Of a stretch of DNA of 58,581 nt, positions 21,331-31,774 are shown in pieces; the stretch's first letter is position 1, and the number at the start of each line of letters is the position of its first letter. The DNA lies in the NCBI GenBank assembly GCA_965644295.1, contig CBFFRP010000237.1, positions 1 to 58,581 of the forward strand, given 5' to 3'. The notes below the pieces were generated by a model. The model was given only the letters and a program-made list of their open reading frames with translations, was not told the origin of the DNA and made no database searches. The DNA comes from Paraphysomonas bandaiensis. Taxonomy: Eukaryota; Chrysophyceae. Made by a program: the position numbers and the translations under genes.

Positions 21331-24300
21331 ATGCCCATTCATGTAACGCAGACCCCCGTGAAAAAGTTAATATTTCCAGGCGAGAAAGTATATCAAAACA
21401 AGGATGAAGAGGCCGGCGACATCCAGGCCATTCGCATGTATCGGTCTCTTACGGAAGTTGATCAAACATTATTTCCTCCTACTATAGTTGGTACCGATGT
21501 TTTTCTAATCGAAGATTCGATACGCTCTAAATTGACTGAACACAGAAAAAGAGAAACCACCTATGATCCTTCAGAAGGGAATATTGAGAAACTACCTCAT
21601 ATTCCACAACACGCCGTGCGTAAGATAAATAAGGCTAGCACTTATTTCTGTAACTGGATTTTATTTAACATTTCTCAAAGGAGTTTAAAAATTTGTTGAA
21701 GCAAAGTCGAATTGATGTCAACAAGATTCAACATGGATGTTCGATAGATAAAGAGCTCACCGATGACGACTTTGTGCAGTGGGCGGTATGAATATTCCTG
21801 CACCTAATCATTTATTTATTTGTGTCCAATGGGACTCTTTGTTGTAGATCAATGACGCGAAACTTCTCGATGATGCAGCGAAGACGAATTTGTATGAAAA
21901 AGAGTCTGATATGATTTCAGCCGAAATCGACCTCTGCGGACAGTAAGTAGTGGTTTCTGTTGCTGTGTTTCTCTGCTGGTGACTAGCGAATGCAATCATA
22001 AGTCTCTGTTATTTTCTATTAGTTTAAATGATACAAATCGGTCACCTGGCACTAGAATATCTGATATACCATATATTAATTGCATTTATGGGTTTTGGCG
22101 CAGACCCCTACGTGACGTTAAGCAGGACGCTGAAATTGGTCAGAGCACTAAGGGTCGCGAGAGTATTAATCGGTACTGTGTATATGACTTCATCAACGTA
22201 GATGTCGTTTTATTTTATTATTTTTGATGTGTACGTCGATTACTTTGAGGTTAACCCCTCACGATTTTGTCAGTGTATGCATTCTTTGTATATACATTTT
22301 ACTCAGTATGTTGTGTTTGACATCTTTATTGCCAGCGCGCCTCTGCAGCACCGCCTTGAGGAGTTGGAATCTCTCTTGAAGAAGCGTTTAGTCATGCGCC
22401 AGCGATTTGAGGCGGTTCACTACACACATGGAGAAAACAGACCGTGTGGTCGAGTGTCGATAATATCGCGGCCTCCCGTAGTCCAACCTCCGAAACACCG
22501 ACATAGTAATAAATACCATTCCAATACTCGTAGCATTGTACCGAGTCCTGTATCCAAGTTAAACTTATTGGGCACTAAGGATGACCGCAGCGACATTTCT
22601 GAACGGCTGGAGGACACTAAAAGACTGACGTTTATTTCCCAGAGTAGTGTATCGTCGAAGAAAATGAGCGCAGATAAGTGTGGAACGTGCCGTGTTACCG
22701 AAAATGGAGAGTCGAAGCCGGATAAGCACAGAAGTCAAAGTGTAGCGACTTCTCTCAGGGCGGACTCTTTGGTTGATAATGGCTCAAGGTCCACCGTGTT
22801 TGTGTCCAGGGCTGAAACTGACAATCTAAAGGCAAAGCTGGCGGGTACGTTGATATATAGCATGTAGTACGCAAGAATCTCAATTCTTTCTAATGCAATG
22901 CTCTCTAGCCCATAAAATGCGACATAAGAGTACAACTGATAAAGAAGTATCATCAACGATTGCAGGCAGTGACCAGCACTTAGGAGTTGATATATTTCCA
23001 GAGACTAGTCGCACAAGCAGCATCAGCGAATATGACTCCCTGTCTTCTGTTCGCACACTCGAATCTCCCCTGAAACCGAAACCTCCTTCTCTAAAAATGT
23101 CTATGAGGCAGCGCTCTAGCCCAAGAAAGCAGATATCAACATGTAATTCACATCTGTTAGCACGTTGTCTAATGTTAAAAGAAATTTGGGATAGTATGCA
23201 AACCACAAATATAACTCCGATTTTTTTTGGTGGGTGTAGGTTCTACCTCACTGTCTGGTACGTTGAACACCTACAAACGCGAAAAATCATCACCTGAATC
23301 ATCTGAGCTGTCAGAAAGTCCCACTCCTGTTCATGTATGTGTGTCATTGTACGTCATTTGTTAGTCCTTATGTACGTTCTATCAGAGGCGATCATCTGCA
23401 ACGAAGTTAAGAATGGTGGCTTCAACTATGCAACAGTTTGTTCCAGAAGCTGAAAATTCGACCACTGTTGATTTTGGTGATTTGAAACAGGACAGTGAAG
23501 AATTAGTATGCCATATTCGAAACATGTCTTTCAAACGGACAACCAAAAAGGCATTGAATAGAACAATTTCAGTAGTACCTAAATCCACTGCGCAATACAC
23601 TTCCAGCAAAATGAGTATTGTTAATAAGTATGTGTTTTCTTTCGTGTGACATTCTTACGTCCATTGTATAGAGTTGTAGTGCACCCACCTTCTGAAGGAG
23701 CGCCCGTCAATGGGTCAGGGCAAGAGACAGTAAATCAGGTAAATCATGATACAACACAGCACAATCAGAGGCGGATGATGGGTCGAGCTGGAAAAGCTAC
23801 GGCGTACGATGGACCGGTAAATGTAGAAGAAGCGATGACTACAGTGGGCATGTCTGAGAGCGAAATAAGAGAAAAGAAACGAGTAGATGATGCTGCTAAG
23901 CGAAGACTGGGTGTTCCTCGCACAGAGATTTTAGAGGAGAATTTTCGAGATAACACGGATTCCCTCGTGAAGGTCCATGTGACAGAGATTTTTATTGAAT
24001 TCACGCTGTTGTTTTGTACAGATCATTGCAGATGGTGTAGAGAAACGAAAAAAAATGACTCGAATTAAATGTGGATTCAAGAGTCTCCAGGTTGGCGATC
24101 ATATACATTTTTACAACCGAATAAAATGATGGGTGATGGGGTGATAGGTTAAACGCAGCCAAAAAGCTTGTTTGGTTGGCCAAAAAAGGTTATTAGTGAA
24201 GCAGCTGAATGATAGTCATAGACGTATTGATATGGCAATGGAAGACAAATTATATCGCTCAGATGCCAAAACCCTTGCTGACCGTGAAAGCAGTTTATCA

Positions 24301-25742
24301 GATTTTAAACATATGACAAGTTCCTATGCTTTTCCAACTGACGAGAGTATTGTGAATCAAAATGGTGTGCTTGATAGCACAAAGGAACTGATGGCTGTTG
24401 CACTGGATCGGTGTAGCCAAAGTATATATGAGCCATCTTACATGGCGCATGTCAATCCTATCTCTTCAAATAAAGTAGCTCCGCTCTCTCCGAGAGAAGT
24501 AAACATGCATTTTGCATCGATAAAAAGAAGAATGACTGAGGTCAAGGTGTGGTTATTCTTTCACTGGCGTTTATATCTGCTTGTAGGCTCACAGAAGAAG
24601 AGAAATTTATATGATATTAAAGAATAGGTATTTCACATACAGTGTGATATGTATTTCTCAGCTTCCTTGGGTAGGTGGTTTGTAAATATTGTATCGAAGT
24701 TACGAGTACACGACCAAAAGTAGGAAATATTTTCTTCGGCGTTAAACTATTTTATGACACATTTTTTTCAGGTCGGAGCATATACCTACGTGTTTGTATG
24801 CATTTATTGGTGCTATATGGCGGGTATTCATTTTGGGAGGTAGCCTTACGAAAGTCGGGTTTTACACAATATTAGGTTTAATAAAAACAGCTCAATGTAA
24901 TATATTGATATCGGATTTGTAGAAGCACTGGTACCGCCTGATACTCATGATAATAAAGTTGCACACAGTTGCATATCATCGATTCGGAAGCACTTGGGAA
25001 TATCTCCTCCTGAATTTATAAATTACTTGAGATCTAAAAATTTACAGGTATGATTCGAAATATATAGGAAACGAATTTGAAGCCTCATAATGTTTCATTG
25101 TAGCCCTCTACGCTACTTCTGGCACAAGAGAGAAACTACCATAAAAAAGGAGAACGCAAGAAGAAAATACTTGCGATGCAGGTAAAATATACTGTAAGCT
25201 TGTATATTCCTGATTGTTCTAAGTGTATTTACTCCATTTGAATAGAAAGTCGCCCACCGGGGCAGGAAAATGTCCATGGCTCATGTCAGAATGTCAGTAA
25301 GGAATAGTATTGTAGCGGATTTGGTAAAGGAGACACATTCTGGGTCGAGTTCGCCGAAATCTCTAGAGAACCTTAAAAATTTATCACGTAAATTTTCTAG
25401 TAGTGCTGGTATGTGAAAGAAGAGAGTTCTCGCGCCAAAACCCATGTTTACATGTTTACAGAGAGTTCAGCCTGGGATAGTTCCAGTGAGGATGGAACAC
25501 CCGAAACCAGTCCAACGACTGTCAATAACATGGCCTATCGGAGTAAGAAATCTAAAATACTTATTTTCAGGCTTAAGTTGTTGTTGCGATGCTCTACAGA
25601 TGCTTTCGTTCGTGCTGCCTCCAATGGTGTACTGAGTCAGAAAGCGCTTCTTTCAAAAGGTGCAAAGTTTGATGTGATTGAAGAAGATGATGACAGTAGT
25701 GATCCCGATATTTTCGATAATGATGACGAAACGTCACTGTGA
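21331..25742 (+). CDS. Large 18-exon gene of unknown function (about 1,041 residues)
   Basis: I can chain 18 exons with GT-AG borders and compatible phases: 21331-21615, 21681-21785, 21848-21942, 22023-22172, 22336-22844, 22909-23142, 23240-23334, 23386-23627, 23672-23972, 24022-24090, 24205-24546, 24587-24627, 24772-24839, 24923-25047, 25104-25181, 25246-25408, 25462-25542 and 25600-25742. The summed length is an exact multiple of three and ends at TGA. The N-terminal third is acidic and helical (EFKNLLKQSRIDVNKIQ, INDAKLLDDAAKTNLYEKES). The middle is Ser/Thr/Lys-rich and probably disordered. A later segment has EALVPPDTHDNKVAHSCISS and helices with basic runs (GERKKKILAMQKVAHRGRK). The C-terminus is very acidic (EEDDDSSDPDIFDNDDE). 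No enzyme motif is seen. Exons 11-13 (start of 24205, and 24587-24839) are the least certain. Confidence 0.65.
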
Positions 25743-26404
25743 TTTGCTGTGCTGATATCACCAAGGTCACATGTGTTCATATCGTACCTTTTCTATGTGC
25801 ATATGCTCTATTATGATGTGCTGATTATTTATTAATACTTGCCGTTTTGAAGAGTATCATATTGCAATGAAGCAGGGCTGCGTATCGATTAATTTCAATT
25901 GTTGATAATTGGACAGCAAATAATTGTAATTATAATTGATCACCACGATGTCTTCAATTAAAATATTAAAATGCCGTCAATTTGATACTGGCAAGTTATA
26001 ATTGGGGTGCGTATATTAGTTATTATGCGTTGTTGGAATTGGATATTTCACTGAAGTTAACTGTGCTCTACACATAAATCTTAATCATGCATTGTTAAAT
26101 ACAATGCACTTTCAAGTAAGAAATTATAGTTATTAATCTAAACACTTCACTGTATATTCATGTAACATCTGGTGCAACATTTGTTTATCATACAATTCCC
26201 CAGTCACTCATATATCTTACATAGTTACACATCACACATCAGTAACTGAATTTAATTTCTTTGTAACAATAATCGCCCGCTACACCTATGAGTTGCCTTC
26301 GCCTATTGCACACCATTAACTCACTTCAATTGTACAATATATACAGTATCGCATCATACTTCAGAACTCAACACGCATTATCATAAGCGGTACAAACTAC
26401 GTAG
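25743..26404. other. Gene-free region with diverged repeat
   Basis: The stretch at about 25880-25960 is an AT-rich foldback-like remnant (AATTGTAATTATAATTGATC). From about 26140 to 26400 the sequence is a diverged relative of 46990-47300 (shared words TATTCATGTAACA.CTGGTG and CACACCATTAACT-type). Confidence 0.4.
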
Positions 26405-27500
26405 TAGTGAATGTCTGATTAATAGCAATAGGCGTGTATATTAAAATACAACCAACTCCTACGTGCGTACTTGAAGCTTGTTGAAGTCTATCGCTAGTAG
26501 ACATCCTGTAGATTTGCTAATATAAATCGTAGTGCTGTAGATTCTATATGTAATAAAGAATCTACAGGACTACGAGGTACTATTATAGGAGTAGCTATTA
26601 AAAGTATACAAAGAAACTGAACATATATTAGCTGTTAAAGATACGATTTGTAGAATAGAATACTGGTGTTGGTGATTGATGTGTCTCCACTACAACAGTG
26701 CTACAACATCACAATTTCACTATATCTCTCTTAACATAATTCAGTCAATACTGTGCTATTAGAAGTATAATTTAACCGTGTGTAAGAGTCAGAACTAGTG
26801 TAGCGTTGCAAATTAACTAACTTGTGCTGCTTAACTCTGACATCCTACTATTTTTCACGCTACGAAAAGCTGCTTGCGCGTCACCGCAAGCACCATGGTG
26901 CAACCACATTCGCTCTATCACTCAAATCAATCGCATTGAGCAAGCATAATATTAAGTTTAGATATACCTGACGTTTGCTAACTTCAGGATTTTTGAGTCT
27001 CCTTTTAAGGGGATGCCATTGATGTGGGCCCATTCCCGGATGTTTGACCTCAGGAGGTAGCCCAATACTCCGGATGCCTTGAGGTGTGGGCCCAGTCCCG
27101 GATGCCTGCTGTCTATTTTTGTCAGGTCCAAAAAGACGTCAACACAAGTGACACTTATATAAGTATCCCTTGTATCACACAAGCATTAAGCTATGGGTGG
27201 GCAGAATCATATCTGCTGACTATATATATGCAGCTCACGTTAGTTTCCCGGAGATATATCTCCGGGACTTATCCCCCAGAACACCACGAAAAGGTGCGAG
27301 TCCGACTTTGTTGAGCTTTCAAACTGCGTGTAGACAGGTAAAAGGCATGATTTAGCATTGCAATATTTTAACAAACTAGTATTTAACTCTGATATTATCC
27401 TACTATTTTGAGTACGAAAGCTGCTTGTGCGTCACAGCAAGAACCAAAGTGCAACCACATTCGCTCTATCACTCAAAGCAAACACAGTGAGCATGATGGT
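26405..27500 (+). repeat. Dispersed composite repeat A, copy 2 (longest) plus a partial tandem copy
   Basis: The segment starts GTGAATGTCTGATTAATAGC. It contains the hairpin module near 26870-26905 (GCTTGCGCGTCACCGCAAGC then ACCATGGTGC), the GGGCCCATTCCCGGATG block near 27030, the AAGTGACACTTATATAAG block near 27145, and the palindrome GGAGATATATCTCC near 27250, ending with ACCACGAAAAGGTGCGAGTC near 27290. From about 27335 to 27500 the first half, including the hairpin module, occurs again. No protein is encoded. Confidence 0.8.
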
Positions 27501-28057
27501 GAATAACTATTTACCAACATCATTAGTAATAATCAAATCCAAGCAACAATATGTCGAAATTGCTGATGATAACTCAGTCGTTGCTTGTTTTGAAAACTCA
27601 AATTTCAAGTTAAAAGCAAGAAGGCAATATTTTCTTCTCTACAACACTGTAATTTGATACTTACCCAGTGAGTTATTACTGGAGAATAAATATATTATCA
27701 TGATAATTCAATTATCTATATATTGCAGCATATTTTTGGGTACAATAGTATTGCTGTCAGATCATTTGAACAGGAGCGGCAAGGACTATAAAAATAACAT
27801 ACGTGGAACTTAGGCATGGCTCATCCAGATATGGGCAACGATTAATATTAGTCATGGTCTGTTATTACAAGTATATACGATAGTAGAAATATCGCAAGAC
27901 ACCAAGTAACATAGTGTACATGTGGCAACTATTGCTATCCCAGTCGTATGCACATATCATGTACATAAAATCAATTTATATCAATATGGGCGAACCCGAC
28001 GGAAAATGTTGGTATAGGTCGTCACCTCTACCTAATCAGTCAATCGGCGGTGATAAA
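27501..28057. other. Gene-free spacer
   Basis: No supported gene or repeat. It lies between repeat A and the 3' end of the LigB-like pseudogene. Confidence 0.35.
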
Positions 28058-28940
28058 CTACAAGGATCCTCCTTCAACTATATTCTCGCTTCCACTCCAT
28101 TCAAAGTTTGCCATTGCAATTTCATCAGCAGGTGAAACAACTCTATGGCATTTTCCCTGTTTCCCAGCCCCATACAGGACGTGTAAAGGAATCAGGTGTT
28201 CTTCGTGCCCTATCTTGTGGGCTTCCCGAGCAGATGGGGCATTGAACCAATTAATTAGTCGATTTAACCGCTAATTAGAAGTGATAGAAGATGAAGTAAA
28301 TGTTTCTTCTAGATACATATTCCAAATATGGCTATGGCGGACGCCTTCCCGACGAGTAGATTCGTTTCGTGTGAAGAAATAGTCAAAATTATGAAATGAT
28401 GCTCCAGAACCAACGATTAAAACACCTTGACGGCGAAGAAGTTATAATGCTTCTCCCATGCGAATATGTAGCTGGGGATCAAGCGAAGATTGTAAAGAGA
28501 GTGCCACAACAGGAATATCACCATTGGGATAAAGGAGCTTAAGTGGGACAAATACACCATGATCCCAACCACGTTTGGAATCTTCTTTTCACTCCAATCC
28601 AGCTGATTGGAGCATATCACGAACTGTATGAGCTAATTGGGGGGATCCAGGAGCGTTGTAGGTGTATCGGTAGGCCTCATGAGGGAATTCATAGTAATCA
28701 AACAACAGCGGGTGAGATTCACCAGAGGAAACAGTAAACGAATCCGCAATCCAGTGAGCAGTAATTACTATACATCCGATTAGCAATTACTTCAAGTTGC
28801 GGATGTATACCTAATATGGCTTTTGGGATGGGGCGGGACTTCCTATAATCTGATAGCAGGTTAGCCACACCCGGCTGTCTGCCAAGGAGAGGAAGGGGCC
28901 CTCCGCCATGATTAACAAATATACAAGGCTGTTCTGACAT
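28058..28940 (-). pseudogene. LigB/DODA-type extradiol dioxygenase pseudogene, three in-frame stops
   Basis: Exon 1 (28940-28811) and exon 2 (28767-28058) join across a 43-base intron into one frame of 279 codons, the usual size for DODA-like LigB dioxygenases (non-heme iron, aromatic ring-opening). Family motifs are all present in order: NHGGGPLPLLG, VITAHW after the splice, ESHPLLFDYYEFP, YNAPGSPQLA, GWDHGVFVPLKLLYP, IPVVALSLQSSLDP, VLIVGSGASFHN, APSAREAH and EEHLIPLHV. Three codons are stops: TGA at 28589-28591, TAA at 28442-28444 and TAG at 28271-28273. There is no frameshift. Each stop differs by one C-to-T change from CGA, CAA or CAG. Conserved metal-binding His and Asp segments are otherwise intact. 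Read-through or RNA editing cannot be excluded, but a recent pseudogene is simplest. Confidence 0.87.
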
Positions 28941-29539
28941 AGAAGAAAGGGATGTGTCTTTGGGATGACTTTGTCGACGAAAATGACTAAATCTGTCTAT
29001 CTACATGGGCACGACTCAACTCATCAATTATCTGCCTTGGATGGACCATACAGCAGCGCTACCGTATGTCACTATGGAATACAGAATACCGAATAGGAAT
29101 TCTTCCGGGAGACGTTTTTCGACAAAGCGGACCAGTCTGGTCCCACTTCATTTTTTTGTATTGTGTTTTTTCGTATGGAATGTGAGTGTAGAGCTTTGAA
29201 ATTGTAGTCAAAATGAGTACAATTTTTTTATTTCGACTGGGACCAAATACAGACCGACAAGTGGGGGGCTGGTCCACTTTGTCAAAAAACGTCTCCCGGT
29301 ATAGACTGGCAAACGGAGGCAAATATCCGTGAGTTACCCGGCTTCTTATTTTTGAATATTTTGACAGTTAGTATTCATATTTATGTGCATAGTGTGCGTT
29401 TATCCGCTGAGATAATTTATACTTAAGAGAGTAAGGATATGACACTGTTTTTCATTGGTATTGTTTTGTATCAGTAAGATATAAGGGGAGTCTTTCTGCT
29501 AGCTGTTAAGATCTCTGTATATTCAGTGTTATTTTGGCA
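28941..29539. other. Spacer containing a small TIR element
   Basis: No gene. It holds the 195-bp inverted-repeat element at 29105-29299 and the presumed promoters of the flanking divergent genes. Confidence 0.4.
29105..29299. mobile_element. 195-bp MITE-like element with 31-base terminal inverted repeats
   Basis: The left arm 29105-29135 (CCGGGAGACGTTTTTCGACA and on) is nearly the reverse complement of the right arm 29269-29299 (ending AAAAAACGTCTCCCGG). An inner palindrome GGACCAGTCTGGTCC follows the left arm. No clear target duplication is visible and no protein is encoded. Confidence 0.8.
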
Positions 29540-31327
29540 ATGGCAGATACATCGAATTCATCTGGCTCGACATCTCATTATGCCAACCTTCTTTCAACTG
29601 TATCGGAACTCCGTTCTGATCTGGAGCAAACAGTGTCGAAAATGCACACTCTTGAGGAGCAAAACCAATCACTTCAGTCAAATTATGAGCTAATTAAGGA
29701 AGATCTCATTGAAACCCGTAAGAAATACAATGAAGCTAGGGAGAACTATATGGCCACAGCCGCGGCGAAGTTGGAGGCTCAAAGGCAAAGTGAAGCTTTT
29801 ATCGAAAAGATCAAATACCAGCTTTCGGAAAAAACAAAAGAATTCGAGCAGCACCGTGACAAGTACACACCTCAAGATATTGAATATGTTCGCATTCAAG
29901 TCCAGGAAGATTTAGAAGTGTCCCATCGTCAAAAAATTCAATCCATGGAGGCTGATATCGAGAAACAGAAGCAATTATATTTTAATACTCGTCGTGAGCT
30001 TGAAAGAGTTAAAACAGAGTTTGAAGCTCTTTCACAGAGCCGTCATAAAGAGCTTCATGTGCAGCGGGAGGAGCACGAGGAAACCGTAGCAGCACTTCGA
30101 CGACAGGTGTCGGAGCTTCAATTACGGGACTATACTCCTGACAAGGATGACAAAATGCGAGCTCAGCGCGCTCGTATTAACGAACTGGAGAGCTCTCGTA
30201 AAACATTGGAAGATGAAGTGGCATCTCTTCAACGGGAGCGAGATGATGCGCTGCATTCTTACGACGTTGCACGGTCCCGACACGAAGAAGCATTTGTCGA
30301 GCTTCGTGGCAAGCTTGCATTAACTGAAGCCGATAAGCAAGCTCTAGAACACAAGGTTGGGTCTCTTACTGCCTCCCTTACTGCGGCAGAGAACCAGGTA
30401 CAATCCAAACGTCAGTCAGTGGAGGAGCTGGAACGATCTCTGCGGCATGCTAGGCAGCTTCTTGAGGAGCGTGAGAATACGGTCAAGGCCTTGCGTGAGA
30501 CAGGAGTAGATGAAGTGGCAAAGCTAGAGGCTACCTTGGAAACAGAACGAAGTGAACTGTCATCTCGCATTGATTCTCTTGAGAGTCGATTAGCTGATCG
30601 TGAGGCAATCGTTCGCCGGTATCAGCGGGATACGGTGGACATGCAATTGCGCGCAGAAAGCCTTATCACTGAACAGCGTCGATCTCACTCTCAGCAAATT
30701 CTTGAGGCAAGGCAACGAGCTGATGCTCTCGAGCTTGAGGCTCTAGAGTTGAGAGAGTCCGCAAGAGCTACGGAGTCACACCACTCCCACACGATAGATC
30801 AACACCTTGCAGAAAATGACCGCCTCCGTTCCGAAGTTTCTCGGTTACAGAGAGAGAAGGAGATTTTGCATACGCAGCTTCGCGATGTGGAGCAAAAGTA
30901 CACCACGGAGAAACAACGCATTGGAGATATTCGTCGGGCTGCGGATGAAGCACAAAGACTCTTGAAATCTAAAATAAATACATTGGAATCGGAGATCCAC
31001 ACTATAGAGAAGAAGTATGTAGCTACCCGCGAAAAGCTGAGGTCTGCTGAAGAATCCCGCGAAAAACTGAGGATTGAATGTGAGCGGCAGGTAGAATGTG
31101 TACAGCAAGAGGGTGAGAGGAGATATGAAGAGCTTGGACGAACCTACCGCGCCAAGCTTGAAGATATGAAGAACAAGGTCAAGAAAGCAGTTCATAAGGA
31201 GAGGAAAAGAGGTGATGCGTACAAAGACCACGCCCTCACAGCACACAGAAGAGGAAAGGCGTTGTCTAATGCTGCGCTTGCAATGGCTACTGGAGACGAC
31301 GTGCCACTGGCAACCACACAGTTCTGA
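29540..31327 (+). CDS. CEP83/CCDC41-like centrosomal coiled-coil protein
   Basis: This single exon encodes 595 residues, nearly all predicted coiled coil (heptads rich in Glu, Arg, Leu and Gln). ATG 29540 is the first in the frame. Residues about 96-165 match the most conserved block of CEP83: SEKTKEFEQHRDKYTPQDIE, then RIQVQEDLEVSHRQK, then IEKQKQLYFNTRRELERVKTEFEAL, in the same order and spacing as the animal protein. CEP83 sits on the distal appendages of the mother centriole and docks it to the membrane at the start of ciliogenesis. The C-terminus (NKVKKAVHKERKRGDAYKDH) is basic, and the proline-rich end of animal CEP83 is absent. Coiled-coil similarity is easily overread, so the assignment rests on that single block. 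Confidence 0.65.
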   Translation: MADTSNSSGSTSHYANLLSTVSELRSDLEQTVSKMHTLEEQNQSLQSNYELIKEDLIETRKKYNEARENYMATAAAKLEAQRQSEAFIEKIKYQLSEKTKEFEQHRDKYTPQDIEYVRIQVQEDLEVSHRQKIQSMEADIEKQKQLYFNTRRELERVKTEFEALSQSRHKELHVQREEHEETVAALRRQVSELQLRDYTPDKDDKMRAQRARINELESSRKTLEDEVASLQRERDDALHSYDVARSRHEEAFVELRGKLALTEADKQALEHKVGSLTASLTAAENQVQSKRQSVEELERSLRHARQLLEERENTVKALRETGVDEVAKLEATLETERSELSSRIDSLESRLADREAIVRRYQRDTVDMQLRAESLITEQRRSHSQQILEARQRADALELEALELRESARATESHHSHTIDQHLAENDRLRSEVSRLQREKEILHTQLRDVEQKYTTEKQRIGDIRRAADEAQRLLKSKINTLESEIHTIEKKYVATREKLRSAEESREKLRIECERQVECVQQEGERRYEELGRTYRAKLEDMKNKVKKAVHKERKRGDAYKDHALTAHRRGKALSNAALAMATGDDVPLATTQF

Positions 31328-31569
31328 TGAACCTATATATGTTGTAGTGCTTTAATATATATGCTGTTATCACTTCTGTACAAGCTACTGTGTGATATCA
31401 AGAGCTGTGTATATGAGTGTAATAAAAAAGTTTATCATATGTTTGAAATGTGTGTGGCAACATATACATCATTCTGGACGTCGACCTTACTAGAGTCCCT
31501 GCAATGAAAAGAGGATTAAACGTCAAGCGCTGTTACCTGATACACTTGTGGGGACATTGTTGAGTATAA
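31328..31569. other. Spacer after the CEP83-like gene
   Basis: The 3' untranslated region of the preceding gene; an AATAAA-like word at about 31422 (GTAATAAAAAAG) may serve in polyadenylation. No other feature. Confidence 0.35.
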
Positions 31570-31770
31570 GATAGTGAATGTCTGATTATTTAGCAATAGG
31601 CGTTGAGACCTTGCAGCAATTAGTGGCTAGAAGAATGCTAGTCATACTAGTTAGACCACTACCCGTAACTAATCAATACAAACTCTTTTATCCTACTATT
31701 TAACGCTACGAAAGCTGCTTGTGCGTCGCCGCAAGCACCAAGGTGCAACCACTTCCGTTCTTTTGTGTGA
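31570..31770 (+). repeat. Dispersed composite repeat A, copy 3 (truncated)
   Basis: It contains GTGAATGTCTGATTATTTAG, the TCCTACTATTTAACGCTACG block and the hairpin module GCTTGTGCGTCGCCGCAAGC near 31712. It stops just after ACCACTTCCG, where the 3' end of the minus-strand LINE begins, so the LINE may have inserted into it. Confidence 0.75.
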
Positions 31771-31774
31771 TATG

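Noticed and set aside
5544-28940. Alternative genetic code explaining in-frame TAA, TAG and TGA
   Set aside because: Well-supported genes here (TRAPPC4, AsnA, asparaginase, UTP6, lipase) end at TAG, TAA or TGA at expected lengths and contain no internal stops.
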